From the NCBI GenBank assembly GCA_008704415.1, contig VXIS01000072.1, forward strand, positions 1 to 64,000: a stretch of DNA of 64,000 nt, read 5' to 3'. The stretch is from Sphaerosporella brunnea. Taxonomy: Eukaryota; Ascomycota; Pezizomycetes; Pezizales; Pyronemataceae. Within the stretch, counting starts at the first letter, position 1; every line of letters begins with the position of its first letter. The notes below the pieces were generated by a model that was given only the letters and a program-made list of their open reading frames with translations, made no database searches and was not told the origin of the DNA. This document shows, piece after piece, positions 11,001-21,684 of the stretch. Made by a program: the position numbers and the translations under genes.

Positions 11001-13316
11001 CAATCGAGGTGTTGGCTGAATAACCGGCCTTGTTCTTATCAGATGTGTCCATGCAGGAGATGCCACAACGACAGGCTTACATGCCAATATGTTAGAGTCT
11101 GTATGTCTGACAATGCTGCGGATGAATGACCGGAATTCGTTTCCAAACCGGCCGGAATCAAACATGCTGATTACACAGTTCACAGCTTTATTCCCCAGAG
11201 CTTCCATACTTACAGTTTCCCACGATCTTGAATGCAGCCTTGTAACGCTGGATAAAAAATGGTAAGCACTAACGCACTATGCAATGCCGTCGCATTGCCC
11301 GCCAATCGTGAGTTTCTGCGGGCATTGTTGCAAAGACGTAAAGATAGTAAAATGCCGCAGGGGGGCTCTGCTGCGACATCTGCAACGCGGGCCAAGGAGG
11401 ATTGCGACGGCAAAGGCTGGCGGTAGAAATAAACACATGGCGACAGTTGCAGATGGCGCCGCGAATGGGTTTGAGCTCGGATCGGCATATCCACACGCGA
11501 ATGACGCCTTTCCATGGTTGTTTGCGTGAACCCACAACAGAAGTAGGATGGCCAAAGGCCTTCCAAGTTGCGTCTAACAGGCGATGCCATATGTCTATAT
11601 CTACAGGCAATCTTGAATTCCCCGAATGATCTGGCCAACACATCATGCACAGCAGCCTGCAGTCAATGAGAGGCGCGTCGCACACGGTTGCGGAACAGAG
11701 CTCGCGATTTGCTGGTTATAAACCATCATTGCACGCGGTGCCAAAAGCGCAAGCTGTTTCACAGCCATGCGACACCAAATAGAGTATTTGTAAACCGTCT
11801 GCGCTTGCATGAAGAACGGTAGATAGGTATGTATGGAGCTGTTGATGTTATCCTTCTCCTGATGTAGAATGACTACCACTATATAGACCAGGATGTTTGA
11901 CCTACGGCTTTCAACGGTTGTCATGTCGGTGGAGGCAACGAGGGTGTTTGGACGACCATTCATTGAAAGGCTGAGCCGGCTAGGGCTACCATTGTATTGA
12001 GTACTGTACGCAACGTGTCCAATGTCAGCAAACCCACACTATTGCTTGGAATTCAGGCTGCGACAAACCTCAATCCTGCCATTAGGATTTACTTTCGGTT
12101 GGGCCACTGATACCCTGATCGATATCAAGCCTGAGGCATGTCTGAACGGGTTGAACTTTGCCCACTGTTCTGGAAGGAAAGTGTCAAATTGCATGAATGA
12201 TTCAGCCAGGTGGTTTGCCGCCAATTCGAGGTACCAGCTAGCTGTCACCCTGGTAGTGGCGATCAGCCTGACCAGCTATCACTCACGCCGCAACCACGCA
12301 CTATCACTCGAGATAAAACAGAATGCCGCGTCCAGATCCGACCCGTAGTTCAGGGTTCGTCCGTCACCCACCTTGGCTTAAAGAAAGCTCCTACTTTGCT
12401 AAAATGGCCGTGTAACCGTTTGCTTGGCATTTGATCGCCACGGCTTCTCCTGTACGTGGCTCTTCCACAGATCTAGCACTCATCTCCTCCATCAACCGCC
12501 TAGAATTCATCTAGCGTTGTCCCCTAAGTATTGTGACCCTTGCCTTCACAAAGCCAAACAGCCAGGCCCAGTGCCGCCACTGCGTCCGGCGGGTCCGATC
12601 CAGCATTTGACAGTGAGTAAAATATGCGGGGGGCGCAGCGGGTTTTGTAGTAAACAGGAACTTAATCGCTGGCAACAACGTACAGAAATGTTGGATTCCA
12701 TGACGACGCCCTCACTGCTGTCCCGGTGTCCACGAAACCTTCCAAGTTCCTTTATTACCCCATTTAGGACGACCAAAGCACCCAGCCTTGCCATACGTTG
12801 CTGCAGCCAGGGTCGCATTCCCCGCCTTACCGGGACCAGGCGCAGTCGTTGGGGCAGCTCAGAGAATGTAAGCGGTCATCGCGCGTGATTCCAGGTGGCC
12901 ATACCTGGAGTCACCGCTGTGCCGATAGACCTGGTGACACCTCGCATTCTTTTGGGCGCGATGGGGCAATGGGCAGGAAGCATCGGGCTCAATAATGGTC
13001 TCAGAGACCCAAGCGCACAGCCAAAATGCATCTCATCTTTTTTGAAACTACAGGCCTTGGAGGCAGAACCACTTGTAGGTTTGCACTTGCTTCGGTGTCA
13101 CCGTGGCATACGACCCTTGGCAGGCCGCTACTCAGCGATCCGAGGATTCTATGGTCAACGGTCACTTCATGCGCAGCAAGGCTGGCCTCACAGATTAGTT
13201 TTGGCGATGCCACCGCGCATTATCCCTCCCGGTGAATCCTATCTTGCGCGGAGATGCGGACTGAGGGACTGGTAACGTTGGTTATAACTAAATCGCATCC
13301 ACGCCCGGCATATTTG
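8011..13316. other. Long intergenic tract, no recognised gene
   Basis: This is more than 5 kb of mid-GC sequence with many short frames on both strands. A run of TCATCCAAATCGT-type near-repeats occurs at 9737-9790. I found no transposase, kinase or RNA signature. It may be strongly decayed transposon DNA, but nothing in it supports a name. Confidence 0.35.
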
Positions 13317-13693
13317 TCACTCCTGGACCGGCATTTGCACGTGGGTGGAGCCAGCGGTGTGGGAGCACTGGTGCGGCCCAATGCGAAGCTGAAGCATGGG
13401 CTCCTGAATGCAGAACTGAGTCTTCGGAAGGTACGTTCCAATCTGCATGCCGCCAAGTTCCTGGGTCGGCTCCTCGGGCGCCATGGTGCAATTGTTCATC
13501 CAGGGCTGATGTCTCCGGAGTAGGGGAAGCTTGACAATGAATCGGAACTGTTGTAGCCGTAATCTGTGCTGGCAGTGTCCTGCGTGCTGATGGACTGGTG
13601 GACGCCGTGACGTTGCGAGTGAATGTTTTCCTGCGGTAACTCTGTTGGATACCCGTCAAACTGGGAAAACATGTCACGACGTGAAACCAACAA
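13317..13693 (-). pseudogene. Possible relic of a Ser/Gln-rich protein gene (frameshifted)
   Basis: Two consecutive minus-strand frames look like one protein-like sequence. The first (13693-13496) is Ser/Tyr/Gln-rich, starts MLVSRRDMFSQFDGYPTELP and ends at a TGA that overlaps the ATG of the second (13499-13317). Composition resembles the disordered part of a fungal transcription factor, but no DNA-binding domain is visible. A one-base frameshift or a tiny intron would join them. This is a weak call from composition alone. Confidence 0.22.
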
Positions 13694-14043
13694 TGAGAAC
13701 CTCGGACCAATTTATGAAAGACGAGCTGTGGGTGCTCCATATGGCACGTAGCAGAGCCGTCTATAACCATGGGTCAAAGGCCAGGTTGAATTTGCTCAAG
13801 TACCTTACAAAACTTCGGCATGCAGAAATTGTTTGCGATTCAGCGCACCATGCCACCACTAACCTCCAGTTGGGACCATCTGTGGTCCGGAACGTGCAAA
13901 GGGCCAAAAAAGATTTGCTCTGCGATTGCCATATCAGTGAGTGTCATGCGGAACAGAACGCTGCGGGCGGCGATCACGTACTAGTCCAATTGAGTTCGCA
14001 AGTAATATCGCCAGGCCTCAGCCAACAACGGAGGCGATTAACG

Positions 14044-14622
14044 CTATTGGCCAGCCACATTGCATGCATATCGGGAAAGGAACAAGCGAAGTGGGTAGCC
14101 ATATCTCGCTGATACAGTCGAAAACGGTATTTTTCCTCTTCCAGGGGGTCTTCCAAGGCGGGTGGGTGCACGGAGGAAAGTGGCGCGTCGGACAATGAAG
14201 CGCAACTGACATTGCAGCTGAATGCGACGGACTTTCACAGCTCTACGCTTCAGGACATCCTGCTGCTCCAAAGCTACACGTCTCAGAAGGGCTTTTCTGT
14301 TGGCTCTCCACACTTGAGAGGCGGCCGGGACTGCACGGATGAAAGGGCTTACACAGCCATCGATGAGGGGAAGGTCAACTTCGTGGAGGTGCAAAAGAGC
14401 GGCGAGTATCTCGGCAAGAATTTCCAACGCGAGGCGCTGGATGGTCATGGTTCGGGGAGGCATGATAGTGCGAGGTTTACCCGCGTGGAGGGTCGCATTA
14501 TCAGATCCCTTGTGCACATTGTTTGACAGTGGGAAGCAGGCGTTTTCGATCCCAAACACGTTCCGCGAACCCGGCTGCGCAGGTGGGCGATCATTCAAGT
14601 CGCGTGGAGTCTTGGACGACAT
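14044..14622 (-). CDS. Hypothetical protein, weak F-box-like segment
   Basis: A 192-residue frame. Residues about 59-85 (starting TIQRLALEILAEILAALL) resemble the start of an F-box (hydrophobic, L-x-x-E-I-L-x-x-I-L spacing). The C-terminal part is Arg-rich and low in information. No paralogue or neighbour supports it, and competing frames lie on the plus strand. An accidental open frame is as likely as a gene. Confidence 0.2.
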   Translation of the reverse strand: MSSKTPRDLNDRPPAQPGSRNVFGIENACFPLSNNVHKGSDNATLHAGKPRTIMPPRTMTIQRLALEILAEILAALLHLHEVDLPLIDGCVSPFIRAVPAASQVWRANRKALLRRVALEQQDVLKRRAVKVRRIQLQCQLRFIVRRATFLRAPTRLGRPPGRGKIPFSTVSARYGYPLRLFLSRYACNVAGQ

Positions 14623-15059
14623 CTGATTGGAACTTCAGGAGTGGAGATGTTCTCAACTGCTTGATGGGTGCGATGGATGAAGGAGTTGGCTATTGTGGCC
14701 GGCGTTGTAGGCGATGAGGTGCGACACGTGGTGTTGCAGTGTTGCGATTGCGGTGAGTAAACAAACAACTTTGGCTAGTTTGGATGCGTTACCTTGGCAA
14801 CGCTTTGTCAGCATGTTGAGAGTTGTAACGCGGCAAGCTCGCGTGGACAACAACCCCCCTCACGCAACCATACTCGGGGAATTTTTAAGTATTCGGACAC
14901 GCAATTTACCTGGCATTGGAGAGGGATTTCGCGAGAGCGCCCTTGATTGCCCGCTGGAAGAGACACTGTGTCACGAAAAAAAGCATATCTTACTCAATTG
15001 TAGTCAAAAAAAGACAAGCATAGATTCAAAAAAAAAACCCGGATCCTAAAAAAACACAA

Positions 15060-15560
15060 GGGGCTGTCTTTAAGCATGGTATTTGTTTCCACTATTTACC
15101 TGAATATATCTTAGCATAATCGCAACAAGGTTCCCAATTCCTTATTGATTTCCTAATTCGACATGTTATCCCATTCCTCTTTTAAAACTCTCTTCCTTTC
15201 ATTGACCGTCGAGGTCTGCTTCTCGCGTTAATATGTCTGAATGCGTGACTTCATCAATGCCTAAATACGCTGCAGAGGGTTGAAATCTGGTGAATTTGGC
15301 TGCCAGTCCATGTTTTTGATTCTTTCACGGACTCACTCTTGCGTAGTGTATTTGCATCCATGCGATTCCGCAGCGTCGTGCTGAAGGATAAAGTTTGGAT
15401 TCACCACTGTAAGTCGTTTGCATTTGGGACACAGAACAGGTCTGCAAACATGTTGAACATATCACCAGGAGTCAATGCCTGTATTTCTCACCCTTTTAAC
15501 GTTTGCCCTTTTGTGTTTTTTTCACCACCACGATTGCGTTGTTTTTGGTGGCTTTCCCCC
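15060..15560 (-). pseudogene. Tc1/mariner transposase relic
   Basis: Minus-strand translation shows the end of a DDE_3 (Tc1/mariner) domain: FILQHDAAESHGCKYT, matching the family's Q-x-D-x-A-x-x-H region, then W-x-x-NSPDFNPLQ, matching the NSPDLNPIE/W block with the second and third acidic residues. At least three in-frame stops interrupt it (after TTQE, after NPLQRI, and later). The final Glu of the triad is replaced by Gln. The N-terminal half is not recognisable, so it is a dead, truncated copy. Confidence 0.7.
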
Positions 15561-16025
15561 CTTTGCAATTGATGCAGTTCCAATCACTCTAGCTTCCAAA
15601 AACTCCCGCGCCTGCAGCTCCTCGCACTCTTCGGATGCCTTCCATTCATCATTACTCTGTTTTTATTCTTTTTCATATACCCCACCAAGTGGAAAGAAAG
15701 AAAGAAATAACCTACCAAAACGCTTAACAGGTGCGAAAAATCCTTCCCAGCTATCAAAAAAAGCGTGAGTTTGCTCTCGGGACCGTGAGATTAAATCTTG
15801 ATAGGTTACAAAGTGAGAACTGAAAGGCCTATTTTCCTTGACTGCAGCTGTCACAGTACATGACGGGTGACCATGGCATCGAGAATGCTTTATGCGCAGC
15901 ACTTTGCATGATACCAACACGTCTTGCCTACCCCAAAACACTCACAGACCTACACCTTGAGTTCGTTTTGAGGCCTAACCGAACGTCTTGTAGAGCAAAA
16001 GTGCCAACACACTTTATCTACAAAG

Positions 16026-16536
16026 TGTCACGGCGCGAGTTTGGATGGAGTTTTTGACTAAGCTACCGGCTTTTACTCTCAATGGAATTGGCTGAAACTC
16101 TCAGATCTAAGATACCAAAGGATGCTGATTCATTTGTTCATGTCAGATTTATCCCCCTGTAGATGGTTGTCACGTGACGAGGTTCATAAGTGGGGGTTAT
16201 CCGAGGTGTCGTGATGAGGCTCTGTAGGGAGGCTCGGTGGGGTGGCTCCAAGCCGAGGTTATGTTCGGCTACCACCTGGCGTGGCGCACCGCGGTCACGT
16301 GATTGCTATAAGGGGCCTTCGCTTCCGCTTTGTTGTTTGTTTTCCTTTCCTCTTTACTGAACCTGCGTATGTCAATCTGATTACCTTCGTTCCAATCTGA
16401 ATCGTGACTGTGCGTGTCGCAGCTCTTGTCCTGTGTTTGAATCTTGTTCCTGCTCTTGTTCTTGCTCCCTTCCGTCGCCCGTCTGTACGCGAGTACCTTG
16501 GGCCACTCCACTCTGTTTCCGACCATACCCGTTATA
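16026..16536 (+). mobile_element. 5' LTR of a Ty3-type element (LTR family 2)
   Basis: This 511-bp LTR begins TGTCACGGC and ends GTTATA (expected GTTACA, one transition). It aligns along its length with the reverse-oriented solo LTR at 34530-35044. It contains two TCACGTGA palindromic sites and a TATA-like GCTATAAG. The likely transcript start ACTGAACCT is at 16356-16364. Nine bases at 16539-16547 (AGGCTCAGT), 2 nt past the LTR end, are complementary to that start at 8 of 9 positions, indicating a self-priming site. Confidence 0.8.
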
Positions 16537-16597
16537 CTAGGCTCAGTCCTCCAAAGCCCAACTCACTCGCTCCGTCAACCTGTACCCCAGCAACACC

Positions 16598-17223
16598 ATG
16601 GCCACCTATTATGATCTCCAAATACCCCAGGAACTGTGGATAGCCATTGAGACTGGCGCCCAAGCACCTTCGGAAGAAGGCCCACACCGACCTTGCTGCT
16701 GCCCAGTAGCAGGCACGGGACCTGACCGCCCGGATAAACCAAGTCTTGTCGATTGCCGCCGCTCAGGTTTGTGAGAACCAAGAAGGTGGTGATCGGTCAG
16801 GAGGGTGCCCCGATGCTCCCATCTTTGATGTTAGCAAGCCAGAGGAGTTGAGGACCTGAATCCTCCAGCTCCGCAACAAGCTTGCTGCTCAACCAACCTG
16901 TTACCCATGCAAACAATCTCGCCTCCGCTACGCCTTCAATCACTTGACTGGAGCTGCTCTTAACCAGCTTCGCTCCTACACGGTTGAAGATACTGGAGAT
17001 ATTGCCTTGGACTCCCTCAACGACCTGTTAACTGTCCACCGTCACGCCTACACTGACGGTGACTGCTCTCGCACAGCCGCCCGTGAAATTCGTCGTCTTC
17101 GGCAGAAGAACCTACCCTTCTCCACCTACCTTGCCCACTTCTGTTGACTGATGGAAGATCTTAGCTGGGATGAAATCACTCAGAAGGACCAGCTTTACGA
17201 ATGCTTGTTTGAGAAGATGAATG
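16598..17223 (+). pseudogene. Truncated gag relic of LTR family 2 element
   Basis: After the LTR and short leader, the ATG at 16598 opens a gag-like reading (MATYYDLQIPQELW). The later part keeps good retroviral-gag style sequence: DAPIFDVSKPEELR, then LRYAFNHLTGAALNQL and FSTYLAHFC-LMEDLSWDE. It is analogous to the region of the intact gag at 28081 beginning DAPMFDGTRDKLR. It is interrupted by TAG (CAG to TAG), TGA (TGG to TGA) and TGA (CGA to TGA), and needs a frame change near its start. All three stops are C-to-T or G-to-A transitions, as expected of RIP. Homology stops near 17223, so pol and the 3' LTR are missing. Confidence 0.7.
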
Positions 17224-18180
17224 TACTCGTCGTCGTCGTCGGTGTCGGAGAATGGGTAACGCGAGCGTTTGTGGGAAGTGTGTAGTGGCGAAGGCTTCTG
17301 CGCAAGTTTGGATGTCGTCATGGTGGTGGATGGGTGGAAGGATTGTGGCCGAGACCTTGTGGAATGTGGTATTTATATGCCAGACTGCGCGGCCCCATTC
17401 ACGCTCATTGTAAGTCCCGTTGACATTGACGCTGGGCTGGTGCTGCTCTTGATGTCACTCGGTTTTGCAGACCCAGCTGCGAGCACCAATCACCACGCCA
17501 CGCAGTCACCCGGCTTGGTATTGTGATGACGTCCAAACCGTGGCGGAGAATCTGCGTCATAGCGTACAGCGGTCAGCGCAGCCTCGTTGGAGGGTAGCGC
17601 GCCGGCTGCTCCATCTGAGAGATGGAAGCCTGTGGCCATGCGGGTTCTGCAAGGTGTCTTACGCACTGGCGAGGACGAACGTCCTTGGCCGCGAAAGCGT
17701 ATGTACGCGACCGCATTCGAAGCCAGCTAGCTGCCGAACCACATCCAAGCCCCGACCGAGTTCCAGACGTCGGAAGGCCCGCGGCAAATGGTACTGTGGC
17801 TTGCAACAGAAAGTACTGCTAACAGGTTGATAGTCGTGCCATCTAAGGGGGAGGGACTGAGAGCGAGTACATGCCGGCGGGGTGGTCTCCGTGCAAACGC
17901 TAAGTACGCCTTACAAAGCCTGGCTGTGCTGCCTTTGGCAGATCGCAATAGCTGGGCTTGCTTTCGAACCAGCGGCCCAGCCTGTGGACGTGGGCTGCTT
18001 GAGGGTTTGGTTTAGCATACGGAGCCCCTACTCCAATTATGACCGTGTACATTCATAGAAAGACACTTCGACGACGATCGTGCAATACGTGCCGCGGTGT
18101 GTTTTTGACAAACTGCGAGCGAGGATAGTCAGCATCGAGGCTGGCCCTGGTCAGTAGCCGCCGACGAATAAAAAAAAAGA
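17224..18180. other. Intergenic, no recognised feature
   Basis: Short frames of 60-120 residues only, none with recognisable motifs. The 5' edge is the break point of the gag relic. Confidence 0.35.
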
Positions 18181-18194
18181 AGAAAAAAACAACT

Positions 18195-18292
18195 TGCACG
18201 CCCCGGGATTCGAACCCGGATTTGCCTATCAGACTCCAGCATTTTTGGAAGGCACTGAAGGGCGGCACGCTCTACAGTTGAGCTATGCGGAC
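18195..18292 (-). repeat. tRNA-like repeat, copy 1
   Basis: This copy has the box A (TAGCTCAAC, one change) and box B (GGTTCGAATCC) Pol III elements, D-arm and T-arm, but a 37-nt block in place of a normal anticodon loop. Acceptor ends do not pair fully. A T-rich stretch (A-rich on the plus strand, 18170-18190) follows the 3' end. About 100 bp of 5' flank (to about 18395) is shared with the other copies. Confidence 0.8.
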
Positions 18293-18395
18293 TTAAGATG
18301 TTATTGTGAACTTTCAAACCCTCATGGAGACCTGAGCTTTGCATTCACCCTTCGGTTCTTCGGATGGAATCGTGTCATTCTGCTTAATGGCTGAA

Positions 18396-20774
18396 TGGTA
18401 TTAATATATATATTTTCATTATACCATCCAACACACCACGTCAGGCTGTACGCTGTCCTTCGGCTCAAGCGAGCTCGGCTTGTAGAAAACGAAAGATCGG
18501 ATCCAGTCGTCTCGTCAGCTCGAGTTCGGATCTTGATCTGGCTCGGCTCGTGTCCATCACTATACAGCCACAGATCATGCTTAATCACTGTTGTACATTT
18601 TATTGATTGGAGGCATTTGCTCTGTCGACTTTACCCCAAAGTCGCGTATAAACCCAGGAATTGCTGGCTATTCTTAATAGCTGGCAAGGTGAATCGAAGA
18701 CTGCCTGCACACTTGTCGGACGTTTTTATCTAGCACATCCACTATCATGTTTGGTTTTGGGCCTGGGGACCGTGATTCCTCCCATTGAACGCGCTATAAT
18801 TCAACTCATCCAGATACTCCGACTGAATACTCCGGATGCTCGTCATTCAGCTTGTAGCAGTCCATCCGATTTGGCCAACATCGCAAAGTCATCCTGGCTA
18901 TTCAAATGATACTATTTCTCAAACTACTGTTCAACCAGCTCTCAATCTCTGGGACTATCTCAACTGCCAGCACATCTTTGTTATCAGCACATCTCATTGG
19001 ACTTGAGCCATCAGAGTCATTCCTCAGTCTGTTCCTCCACACCAGAATTGTTGACAGTCTCCGTTGAGATCAGACTTCTTTTCTAATACCATCTGATCCT
19101 AATCCAGCTTATGCGTGTCATCCTACCGGTCACAAAGTGCATTGCTTTCACGTGCTGCAGTCGGGAAATTAGAGGTGTCGGTACAATTGAGTTAGATTGC
19201 CAAGAGCATGAACCTGTTGCTCAGGTAATTTGCGTTTTGATGGGGATCAGAACAATTTTATCCCTTGCCTCATGAAGGATTGTTGCATGGTCAGATAGCC
19301 AGGCGGGCATTACCAAGCTCACGCGATGTAGGATTGTACAACTCGTAACGGTGATGGATGAAAATAGTCTAGAATATTTTCATCTTCATTCTCTCATAGA
19401 TGCAAACGTATCATTTACCCACGGGAGCGTTTTGGTTACTTCTTTTCTGGTGCGGCCGAGGTTTATACACTGATCTGGCCTTGTACAACTGGTGGTAAAG
19501 ACGGACATTAAGGCTTTAGCCCACTCCCACACTGTGGATTGTGCTAACTGCTTTCAGTGTACTTCTCTGCATTCGACGTCATCGATTGGGCTAAGCACAT
19601 TTTCTTGTACAGCAAATCCAATACCCGACAAAGTCTTTCCTTCCGTCGTGCAAGCGGCGTCACAACGGGGTGATTGTTAGCTGGAAGCTCGGAGCAAGAA
19701 TTAACCTGTATCCGCAACTTGTGGCTGTACTTTGAATGTCGAACGGTGTTTAAATAAAATTGAATTGGGCGAATGTGGCAGCAGTGTATACACTGGTAAA
19801 ATATTTGAAGCTGCAGATTTTACTGGTACGATGAAATCGTTGCCAGTGACGACCAAGAACCCTGTATCCTTTACTTGTGCACTATAAATCCAGGCACGTG
19901 GAGCTGCACAGCGCAAGCACGCCAAGGCGTCAGCAAGCTTGCGATGGCGTCAGCACAGGCTTCGAGACACCAGAATTCATTGTATCATGACTTGCTAAAC
20001 CTGCCAATATAATTGCCAATGCCGCTTCCAAGTACAATATGCCCATGTGACCACCAGCGCCACCTTTTTGAGGGTTACACGGTTCGATCCAGGCTTTGCC
20101 GTCATCGCGTTCTCTATTTCCCTCACCGTCTGAATCCTGCCGATGGAGCTTCTGAAGCATCATTTACCTCCACCTCCTCGAACAGGACGATTGCTAACCC
20201 GTCTGTTGAATTCCTGATCACACCCTAGAGCGTCTCCGGGGCAACATTCCGGCGGCGACCTACGCGCGCAAACACCTTATTCCTGAGGCGTATGCAAAGA
20301 GATTTTCTTTGAAGCCAATGAAGGCCTGCAGTTCAGCTCTCAAGTCTCTGTCAGGATCTGGTGACCATGTGATAGATCAGAAAAGAAACCTGAGGGGAGC
20401 CAGCTGTAGTCGAACTTGACATCCGGGTCAGTTATCGATGCTGGTACCAGGAACGCAACAGCGCGCAACCATGGTCAACCGCGTCGGTTGAGGCATCATC
20501 CAGTTGTCCAAACGGACAACTGTGTAAGACATTCCGCCATAGTTAGTCAGTCCTTCAAGCGCCATCGCCCGCGGTGTTTATCCTTCCACGTGCCTGTCCC
20601 AGAATGATTGTTGTTGTTCCATACATTGTGAAGCGACTGTGAACATTACTAGTGACTGCGTACACCCAATGAACACAAAGATACGCATGCAAGCAAGGAA
20701 CGCACCCAAGAACGACGGGAAAAATCGTTTCTGTACAAGCTGGAGGGGACAGTGGTGGTTCGCCGCGGGTTGGT
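18396..20774. other. Intergenic, no recognised feature
   Basis: AT-richer DNA with short frames only. A small segment near 18500-18555 (CTCGAGTT..., GGCTCGTGTCCATCA) is also seen inverted near 52185-52235, so it carries a dispersed fragment. Nothing else could be assigned. Confidence 0.35.
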
Positions 20775-21065
20775 GTCAAGTTTGATGCGGCATCTCCCGG
20801 CAAGGCACCCATGTTGGCACCTCACTCTGCACGCGAAGCACAGAAAAAAGAGAGAACAAAACAGATGAACGCACCGGGATTCGAACCAGGATTTGCCTAT
20901 CGGACTCCAGTGTTTATGGAAGCCACTGAAGGGCGGCACACTCTGCCGTTGAGCTATGCAAACTTCGGATGTTATTGTAAACTTTGGAACCCTCATGGAG
21001 ACATGAGCTATGCGTTCACCCTTCGGTTCGCCGGATGGCATTGTGTTATTCTGCTTAATGGCTGA
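20775..21065 (-). repeat. tRNA-like repeat, copy 2 with both conserved flanks
   Basis: The tRNA-like core is at 20866-20963. About 90 bp of 3' flank (containing GCTTCGCGTGC and ACATGGGTGCCTTGCCGG when read on the minus strand) and about 100 bp of 5' flank (CATTAAGCAGAATAACAC...) are shared with the copies at 18.2, 26.9 and 45.9 kb, giving a unit of about 285 bp. Box B carries one change. Confidence 0.8.
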
Positions 21066-21351
21066 ATGCTATTTCCATCTTATCATCCGACACAGCATGT
21101 GAGGCTCTACGCCCTTCTTCACGGTTTAGTAATCCTTGAAATCAACATCAAAGCCATCATCGCTGCCTGGGTGACGACAAAGTAGTTGTAGTCTCCAAGG
21201 TTGGTCTCTGCCATGTTAAGTAGCAAAGTCGTTTTTTATTTAATGACCAGTCTAGCAACATTTACAATGGGAATCATTTTTAATACTTCTCAGCTGCGCG
21301 ATGAGTAATGGACATGAGCCGGCCACAGACGAGGTTGTGGGTAGTCTTAAG

Positions 21352-21684
21352 CAGTGTTCCGGATAATTAGCCCGCCTGAGACGCTGATCGCAAAGATGGG
21401 CGCTCTGTTTCGGCTGCACCCCACGTTATGCTGACCGGCGGGCTTTCAGCGGATGCAGAGATCATGCACCATGGAGAATAGAGCGACAGATACACAGAAA
21501 AGTTGTTCAGTTTTTGCGCTTTATAGCGTCACTAGGTCAAACTGATGGATGTATGACAAGTTCACCTTTGGTCGAAAGTGCTTGGCAGCCCTGCAGCCCG
21601 TCTTGATTTGATACAGCCGGACTGTTGCCTTTTGGTTGCCTGCCCGCATGACTGGAAATTTTGGGCAGGCCATTGGGAACACTG
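21352..21684 (+). mobile_element. hAT-type MITE, near full length
   Basis: It starts CAGTGTTCC and ends GGGAACACTG, an inverted pair. The interior aligns with 48917-49232 (GGTCAAACTGATGG, TCGAAAGTGCTTGGC, GGACTGTTGCCTTTTGG). I could not find a convincing 8-bp duplication at the ends, and the left terminal region carries several changes. No coding capacity. Confidence 0.75.
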